Positions 6,997 to 10,860 of a stretch of 10,860 nucleotides of DNA are shown here, in pieces. The DNA comes from JAKAQB01 sp035702855 (GTDB lineage: Bacteria; Actinomycetota; Acidimicrobiia; Acidimicrobiales; Palsa-688). The position numbers were made by a program, and so were the translations under genes. Position 1 is the stretch's first letter; every line of letters begins with the position of its first letter. The notes beneath the pieces were generated by a model. The model searched no databases and had not been told where the DNA came from. It worked only from the letters and a program-made list of their open reading frames with translations. The stretch spans positions 1 to 10,860 of the forward strand of contig DASSZM010000024.1 in NCBI GenBank assembly GCA_035702855.1, given 5' to 3'.

Positions 6997-7030
6997 AGGC
7001 CGCCGGGTTCAACCCGGCGGCCTTTCTCGT
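6997..7030 (+). terminator. Intrinsic terminator / attenuator before the whiB7-type gene
   Basis: A perfect 11-bp stem, AGGCCGCCGGG at 6997-7007 pairing with CCCGGCGGCCT at 7013-7023, encloses the five-base loop TTCAA and runs into the T-rich stretch TTCTCGTTCTC. It lies 30 bases after the uORF stop and 35 bases before the regulator's ATG, on the same transcript. A terminator placed just before a gene, after a translated leader ORF, indicates conditional read-through rather than simple gene ending. Confidence 0.75.
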
Positions 7031-7065
7031 TCTCGCAGGAACACCGCAAGGAAGGGGAGAGCGAC

Positions 7066-7380
7066 ATGTTCGCCTCCGAAGCTCTCGAGGGACTCCAGGA
7101 TCAGCAGGTCGACTGGGACGAGGCGCTGTGCCGCGACGAGTCGGGGACCATGACGTTGCTGTTCTTCTCCGACGAGATCCCCGACATCCGCCGGGCGAAG
7201 ACCATCTGCCTCGACTGCCAGCTCGTCGACCCGTGCCTGGCCGGCGCCATCGAGCGCCGGGAGCCCGCGGGCGTCTGGGGCGGCGAGCTGTTCGCCAACG
7301 GTCGCATCCTCACCCAGAAGCGCAAGCGGGGTAGACCCCCCAAGAACCGGCCCGTGGAGGGCATCCAGCTCACCGCCTGA
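7066..7380 (+). CDS. whiB7: WhiB7/WblC-type iron-sulfur transcription factor
   Basis: 104-residue Wbl protein. Four cysteines for a [4Fe-4S] cluster are at 22, 48, 51 and 57 (C-x25-C-x2-C-x5-C). The turn motif GVWGGEL is at 69-75, and KRKRGRPPK at 85-93 is an AT-hook. GVWGGE followed by a C-terminal RGRP AT-hook distinguishes WhiB7 from other Wbl proteins, and the stretch from AKTICLDC to RGRPPK closely follows what I remember of Mycobacterium tuberculosis WhiB7. In that family the protein binds sigma A, activates promoters with AT-rich DNA upstream of the -35 box, and confers intrinsic resistance to ribosome-targeting antibiotics. ATG 7066 follows a GGAAGGGGAGAG Shine-Dalgarno. The leader carries a uORF and a terminator, and the promoter has the expected A-tract, so autoregulation plus attenuation is likely. 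No resistance gene of its regulon is recognised in this window. Confidence 0.88.
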   Translation: MFASEALEGLQDQQVDWDEALCRDESGTMTLLFFSDEIPDIRRAKTICLDCQLVDPCLAGAIERREPAGVWGGELFANGRILTQKRKRGRPPKNRPVEGIQLTA

Positions 7381-7384
7381 ACCC

Positions 7385-7423
7385 GGCGGCGGGTGGTCCC
7401 GGTCGCGGGGGCCGCCCGCCGCC
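7385..7423 (+). terminator. GC-rich hairpin after the whiB7-type gene
   Basis: GGCGGCGGG (7385-7393) pairs perfectly with CCCGCCGCC (7415-7423); the enclosed bases can extend the structure through GGTCCC against GGGGCC. It starts four bases after the stop codon and ends before the tRNA-Val promoter. There is no U-tract, so it is a terminator of the U-less GC-hairpin type at best. Confidence 0.45.
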
Positions 7424-7435
7424 CCGAACGGCACC

Positions 7436-7441
7436 TACCAT
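7436..7441 (+). promoter_or_regulatory. Probable -10 box for tRNA-Val
   Basis: TACCAT (TAnnnT) ends nine bases before the first base of the tRNA at 7451, giving a very short precursor leader. No convincing -35 box is seen in the GC-rich hairpin upstream. Confidence 0.45.
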
Positions 7442-7450
7442 GGGCGACCC

Positions 7451-7523
7451 GGGCGTTTAGCTCAGCTGGTAGAGCGCCGGCCTTACAAGCCGGTGGTCGG
7501 GGGTTCGAGTCCCTCAACGCCCA
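7451..7523 (+). tRNA. tRNA-Val (UAC anticodon)
   Basis: A complete 73-base cloverleaf: acceptor GGGCGTT/AACGCCC, D-arm GCTC-AGCTGGTA-GAGC, anticodon stem CCGGC/GCCGG with loop CTTACAA (anticodon TAC), variable loop TGGTC, T-arm GGGGG-TTCGAGT-CCCTC, discriminator A at 7523. CCA is not encoded. It would read GUA and GUG valine codons. It lies between the WhiB7-type gene and the 3' end of the convergent transglycosylase gene, 16 bases away. Confidence 0.97.
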
Positions 7524-7539
7524 CGGTCGAACCCGCAGG

Positions 7540-8310
7540 TCAGCCCGCCACCCGGAGATCGAGGGGCGCGGCGTAGGCCCGCCGGGCCTGCGCCGCCGTC
7601 AGCCGCCCGGTGGACACCAGCTGGTCGAGCACGTAGCGCTGCCGGCGCTTGGCGAGCGGCAGGTCGCGGAACGGGTCGTAGGCCGACGGAGCCTGCGGCA
7701 GACCGGCCAGGAGGGAGGCCTGCGCCCAGTCGAGGCGGGCGGGCGGGCGGCCGAAGTACCCCTCGGCGGCGGCGTCCACGCCCCAGTAGCCGTTGCCGAA
7801 GTACACGGCGTTGAGGTACATGGCGAGAATCGTGGGCTTGGAGTACCGCAGGCCGAGCTTCACCCCGATCCCGACGTCGTCCGCCACCCCCACGAACCCG
7901 GGGTGCTGCGGCCAGAGCTGCTTCGCCAGCTGCTGCGGGATGGTGCTGCCGCCCGGGTCCCCGCGGTGACGGAGCAGGGCCAGCCCGGCCCGCCCGGCGC
8001 CCTCGGCCACGTTGACCAGGATGTCGGAGTAGAAGTACTGGTCCTCGGCGGCGACGAGCGAGGCCGCCAGGCGCGGCGGTGGCGGCGCCGTGATCGGGTG
8101 GCCACCGTGCTCGGCGAGCAGCCGCGCCACCCGCGCGCCGGCGTCGCCCACCGACGGCAGGGTGACCATCCACGTGGCGGTCGCCGCCACGGCGGCGGCG
8201 ACGACGGCGCCCGACGCCGGCAGCAGGCGCCACCATCGGGAGCGGCGGCGCGCGTGGCGCGGTCGGTGCGGGGATGCGACCCGCCGCGACGCGGCGACGC
8301 CCGAGGGCAT
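7540..8310 (-). CDS. Membrane-anchored GT51 peptidoglycan glycosyltransferase (monofunctional), with altered catalytic motif
   Basis: 256 residues: a basic cytoplasmic N-terminus (RRRSRWWRLL at 21-30), one transmembrane helix (about 29-51), then a GT51 domain that would polymerise lipid II outside the membrane. Seen: AAEDQYFYSD at 87-96 (Glu89 is the expected catalytic base; the usual His after EDxxFxx is Asp), GGSTIPQQLAKQL at 120-132, YFGNGYWGVDAAAEGYFG at 170-187. The motif normally reading KxxILExYLN is KPTILAMYLN (158-167), so the second conserved glutamate is Ala. No transpeptidase domain follows, as in MtgA-type enzymes. The start is uncertain: ATG 8310 or TTG 8325 are the only in-frame options after a stop at 8341-8343, and neither has a clear Shine-Dalgarno. 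Stand-alone activity may be reduced or different. Confidence 0.85.
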   Translation of the reverse strand: MPSGVAASRRVASPHRPRHARRRSRWWRLLPASGAVVAAAVAATATWMVTLPSVGDAGARVARLLAEHGGHPITAPPPPRLAASLVAAEDQYFYSDILVNVAEGAGRAGLALLRHRGDPGGSTIPQQLAKQLWPQHPGFVGVADDVGIGVKLGLRYSKPTILAMYLNAVYFGNGYWGVDAAAEGYFGRPPARLDWAQASLLAGLPQAPSAYDPFRDLPLAKRRQRYVLDQLVSTGRLTAAQARRAYAAPLDLRVAG

Positions 8311-8325
8311 CGACGGGGCGGCCAA

Positions 8326-8618
8326 AGGAACGGCGGCCGCTCAGCCCCGCGTCGCGGGTGTCCGGCCGCCGACGCTCACCGCGAGGTCGCCAGCGGCGCG
8401 CGGCTGGGTCGCCATCCCGGACGCCGGCGGTGCTCCCTCTCCACACCCGCCAGGGTACGCCCCGGTCACGCCCGGACCCGGTCGCCCCGACCCCCCGGGC
8501 CCGGAGCACCGAACCCTCGCCGTCAGGCGCGCCTCAGCCGCGGGGTTGCCGGTTCGGAGTACCGCTCGCACCCGGACTGGGTCACGCTGGAGGGGACCCC
8601 CGTCCCCCGAGGTGACCG
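8326..8618. other. Intergenic region between divergent transglycosylase and VIT-family genes
   Basis: About 290 bases with no convincing gene. It should hold promoters for both neighbours. A minus-strand TACCCT (8457-8452) could be a -10 box for the transglycosylase, giving a leader of about 130 bases. A small inverted repeat GGGGAC/GTCCCC (8592-8607, loop CCCC) sits immediately before the Shine-Dalgarno of the VIT-family gene. I see no tRNA, repeat array or recognisable metal riboswitch. Confidence 0.4.
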
Positions 8619-9380
8619 ATGCCCGCTTCCCAGGCCACGCCCCGTCCCGGCCTCGCCCAACGCCTCGGGCTGCGCCGCCGCGCCCGCACGAGCCGGCACC
8701 GGGACGTGCAGGGCAGCGCGCCACGCGCCGCCGTCCTCGGCGCCGGCGACGGGCTCATCACCAACGTCTCGCTGGTGCTCGGCGTCGCCGGGGCGTCGGC
8801 GGCCGGCCCGGCGGTGCGGCTGGCCGGCGTCGCCGGGCTGCTCGCCGGGGCGTTCTCGATGGCCGCCGGCGAGCTGGTGTCGGTGCGGGCCCAGGACGAG
8901 CTGATGCGGCGCGAGATCGACGTCGAGGCCGAGGAGCTGCGCAGCGAGCCCGAGGAGGAGCAGCGGGAGCTGGCGGCGATGTACGAGGCTCGCGGCGTCC
9001 CCTCGGATGACGCCGCCACCGTGGCGCGGATCCTCTCCGCCGACCACGCCATCGCCCTCGACACCCACACCCGCCTGGAGCTCGGCATCGACCCCGACGC
9101 CGTCGGGTCGGCCGGCGCCGCCGGGGCGTCGTCGTTCTTCTCCTTCGCCCTGGGGGCGCTGCTGCCGCTGCTGCCGTGGTTCTTCGTCTCCGGCACGGCG
9201 GCGGTGGTGGCGTCGATCGTGATCGGCGCCGTGGCCGCGCTGGCCCTGGGGGCCGTCATCGGGACCTTCACCGGTCGTGGCGTCGCCCGGACGGCCGGCC
9301 GCCAGCTGGCGGCGGCGGTGGTGGCCGCCGGGGTCACCTTCGCGGTCGGCACGCTCTTCGGCGCGCACGGGGCGGCGTAG
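8619..9380 (+). CDS. VIT1/CCC1-family iron/manganese transporter
   Basis: 253-residue membrane protein of the vacuolar iron transporter family, whose members move Fe(II) or Mn(II) out of the cytoplasm by proton antiport. Seen: VLGAGDGLITNVSLVLGVAGA at 39-59 (conserved Asp44), GLLAGAFSMAAGELVSVRAQ at 73-92 (Glu84), then an acidic cytosolic helix rich in Glu (EAEELRSEPEEEQ, 103-115) that corresponds to the metal-binding region between TM2 and TM3, and DTHTRLELGIDPD at 148-160. Three C-terminal hydrophobic segments follow (about 170-191, 193-216, 228-248), with the usual SFFSFALGALLPLLP (171-185). The first 30 residues are basic. ATG 8619 follows GAGGTGA closely. No ferritin-like fusion is present. 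Metal specificity is not decidable from sequence. Confidence 0.9.
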   Translation: MPASQATPRPGLAQRLGLRRRARTSRHRDVQGSAPRAAVLGAGDGLITNVSLVLGVAGASAAGPAVRLAGVAGLLAGAFSMAAGELVSVRAQDELMRREIDVEAEELRSEPEEEQRELAAMYEARGVPSDDAATVARILSADHAIALDTHTRLELGIDPDAVGSAGAAGASSFFSFALGALLPLLPWFFVSGTAAVVASIVIGAVAALALGAVIGTFTGRGVARTAGRQLAAAVVAAGVTFAVGTLFGAHGAA

Positions 9381-9432
9381 GAGCGGAACGGTCCCCGGGA
9401 CGGGCGACCTGGGCAGCGGGGGTCGCCGCCGG

Positions 9433-9438
9433 TAGGTT
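9433..9438 (+). promoter_or_regulatory. Possible -10 box for the kinase-like gene
   Basis: TAGGTT (TAnnnT) lies twelve bases before the ATG at 9451, predicting a start near 9445 and an almost leaderless message. A GAGG at 9443-9446 could serve as Shine-Dalgarno if transcription starts further upstream. No -35 box is evident. A GTCCC-C-GGGAC inverted repeat lies between here and the VIT-family stop. Confidence 0.35.
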
Positions 9439-9450
9439 GGGCGAGGTGCG

Positions 9451-10860
9451 ATGACCGAGCTCGCCTACACCACCCCGGTCGTGATGCGGCCCGAGCTGCG
9501 CGCCGGGCCGCTGCTCGCGGAGGGTGGGGAGGGTCGGGTGTACGAGCTGGTCGACCGGCCCGGGACCCTCTACAAGGCCTACCGCCGCCCGGTGGCGCGC
9601 CGGCCGCTGGACGGGCTCATCGGTTGGGAGCAGAGCCTGGCGGGCGAGCGGCCGGAGCTCGCCCGGCGGGTGCGCGCCGCGACGGCGTGGCCGGAGGCGG
9701 TGGTGGCCGAGCCGGGGGCCCCGGACGGGACCGTCGCCGGGATCCTGCTGCCACGGGCGCCCCGCCGCTTCGCCGTGCGGCACCGGGACGGCGCCCACCG
9801 CCTCGCCACCCTGTCCTACCTGACCGCCGACCCCGGTCAGCGGGCAGCGGCGTACGGCCTGGCGCTGCCACCGCCGGTCTCGGCCGAGCGGATCGGGATC
9901 GTCTACGCCCTCGCCCGGGTGCTGGAGGCGTTCCAGGCGGCGACGCCGTCGATCGGCCACGGGGACCTGTCCACCAAGAACGTCCTGTGGTCGCTCGAGC
10001 GGGGGCCGGAGGTGTTCCTGCTCGACTGCGACAGCTGCGAGCGCCACGGGGCCGACGGTGCCGTGCTCGACGACTCGGGCCGCTCACGGGCCATGACCCC
10101 CAACTGGGACGACCCCGCCATCCCGGCCGGGGACAACCCGACGCTCGCCTCCGACCGGTACTCGTTGGCGCTGATCTTCCTGCGGGTCGTGGGGGCCGCC
10201 CACTTCCCGATCCAGCGGCGCCAGCGCGACGGGGAGTCCCTCGGCGTCGACTTCGGATTGCCCTCCGCCGCCCGGCGCGCCCGGTCGCTGCGGGAGGGAG
10301 CGCCGGTGTGGGAGCTGTGCGCCCAGTCGCTGAGCACCCACGTCCCCGACGCCCGCCCGGGCGCCGCCGCCTGGGTCGCCGCCCTCGAGGAGGTGCTCGA
10401 CGAGCTGGGGGCGATGGGTCAGGTGCGGGCGGTGTGGGCGGCGCAGGGCGGCGGGGCACCCGCCCCCACCCCGGCGGTCGCCCCCGCCGACGTCCCCGAC
10501 GTGACGGTGCGGCCGGTGCAGGCCGCGCCGGGCGCCCGTCGCTGGGAGCGGGTCTCCCCTGCGGCGGCGCGCGCCGCCACCCGCGGCGCCCCCGGTCCGC
10601 CGGCCCCGGCTCCGGCTCCGGGGTGGGCCGCGAACGCCCCCGGTCAGGCCTCGACGCCGGTGGCGGCCGCTGGGGCGGCGCCGGCCGGCGGGCCGCCGCC
10701 CCATCTGCCGGGGTACCTTGAGCTGGCGGGCACCGCCTCGCGCAAGGGGGCGGCGATCTGGCTCGCCGTGCACCGGGGCATGCTCGACGCGGTGTCGACG
10801 CCGGGGCGCCGGCGTGAAGGCGTGGCCCGCATCGCCGGGTGCCTGGTGCTCGACTTCGCC
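9451..10860 (+). CDS. Protein-kinase-like protein (HhH-kinase/YegI-like), truncated by window end
   Basis: Open for 470 codons from the ATG at 9451 to the last base, with no stop, so the C-terminus is missing. Kinase-fold features in order: glycine-rich loop AEGGEGRVYEL at 23-33, beta-3 lysine in LYKAY (Lys42), catalytic loop GHGDLSTKNVLW at 169-180 (Asp172, Asn177), metal-binding LLDCDSCE at 190-197 in place of DFG (Asp192 or Asp194), and SDRYSLALIF at 234-243 as the helix-F element. The pattern LLAEGGEGRVYEL with GHGDLSxxN and DCD matches the atypical kinases of the YegI/COG4248 type, often found with a von Willebrand-A protein and a PP2C phosphatase (TerY-P triad). Residues about 332-420 are a Pro/Ala/Gly-rich linker, and a new folded segment begins near 420 (PGYLELAGTASRKGAAIWLAV). 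The substrate is unknown; its family partners, if any, would lie beyond the window. Confidence 0.8.
   Translation, partial: MTELAYTTPVVMRPELRAGPLLAEGGEGRVYELVDRPGTLYKAYRRPVARRPLDGLIGWEQSLAGERPELARRVRAATAWPEAVVAEPGAPDGTVAGILLPRAPRRFAVRHRDGAHRLATLSYLTADPGQRAAAYGLALPPPVSAERIGIVYALARVLEAFQAATPSIGHGDLSTKNVLWSLERGPEVFLLDCDSCERHGADGAVLDDSGRSRAMTPNWDDPAIPAGDNPTLASDRYSLALIFLRVVGAAHFPIQRRQRDGESLGVDFGLPSAARRARSLREGAPVWELCAQSLSTHVPDARPGAAAWVAALEEVLDELGAMGQVRAVWAAQGGGAPAPTPAVAPADVPDVTVRPVQAAPGARRWERVSPAAARAATRGAPGPPAPAPAPGWAANAPGQASTPVAAAGAAPAGGPPPHLPGYLELAGTASRKGAAIWLAVHRGMLDAVSTPGRRREGVARIAGCLVLDFA

Noticed and set aside
6060..7067. Upstream extension of the phosphatase frame on the minus strand
   Set aside because: It runs through the divergent 187-aa gene and the WhiB7 leader, has no motif, and would make the protein more than twice the family length.
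8523..9368. Minus-strand open frames opposite the VIT-family gene
   Set aside because: Composition is Ala/Arg/Gly/His noise; the plus frame shows SMAAGELVSVRAQ and the other family motifs.
9624..10721. A 365-codon plus-strand frame overlapping the kinase-like gene
   Set aside because: It is Arg/Pro/Gly-rich with no motif and is out of frame with the kinase, whose GEGRVYE, GHGDLSTKN and DCD motifs are clear.
1..10860. CRISPR arrays, insertion sequences, integration sites beside the tRNAs
   Set aside because: No regularly spaced repeats, no transposase or integrase, and no repeated tRNA 3' end near either tRNA.

Overview
The window is very GC-rich chromosomal DNA (roughly three quarters G+C, with strong third-position GC bias in the genes). 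It looks like a high-GC actinobacterium (Actinomycetota). The WhiB-family regulator, the HHxxxDG wax-ester/triacylglycerol synthase, the GTG starts and the promoters whose -10 box lies about 7-8 bases before a start codon all fit that phylum. A lineage such as Acidimicrobiia is possible, but this is inference. I see no mobile element, CRISPR array or phage gene; this looks like ordinary chromosome with one well-formed regulatory circuit.

Layout. (1) 1-41: the 3' part of a CAU-anticodon tRNA. (2) 75-2709: a divergent pair, a membrane acyltransferase-3 on the minus strand and a secreted lipoprotein esterase on the plus strand, sharing 55 bp. (3) 2735-5285: a YihY/BrkB membrane protein, then a WS/DGAT acyltransferase, co-directional with the esterase. 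(4) 5289-6659: an inositol-monophosphatase-family enzyme (minus, convergent with WS/DGAT by 3 bp), divergent from a 187-aa protein of unknown function; both appear to start from overlapping leaderless promoters. (5) 6660-7380: a WhiB7-type regulator preceded by an A-tract/-35 promoter, a 67-codon upstream ORF and an intrinsic terminator. (6) 7451-7523: tRNA-Val(UAC). (7) 7540-8310: a membrane-anchored GT51 transglycosylase (minus). (8) 8619-9380: a VIT1/CCC1-family transporter. (9) 9451 to the window end: the N-terminal 470 residues of a kinase-like protein that runs off the edge.

The most interesting part is 6660-7380. The WhiB protein carries the GVWGGE and RGRP AT-hook signature of WhiB7/WblC, the antibiotic-stress regulator of actinobacteria. 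Its upstream region has the arrangement expected for autoregulation plus uORF-dependent attenuation: an A7 run three bases before a TTGACC -35 box, a translated leader ORF with a strong Shine-Dalgarno, a hairpin over the uORF stop codon, and a terminator hairpin just before the regulator. The principle is known from mycobacteria and Streptomyces; this instance, with a rather long and otherwise unrecognised leader peptide, looks undescribed to me.

The other genes do not form one pathway. Cell-envelope and lipid functions recur (acyltransferase-3, lipoprotein esterase, YihY-like protein, WS/DGAT, GT51 transglycosylase), but no shared regulation is visible. The transglycosylase lacks a conserved catalytic glutamate.
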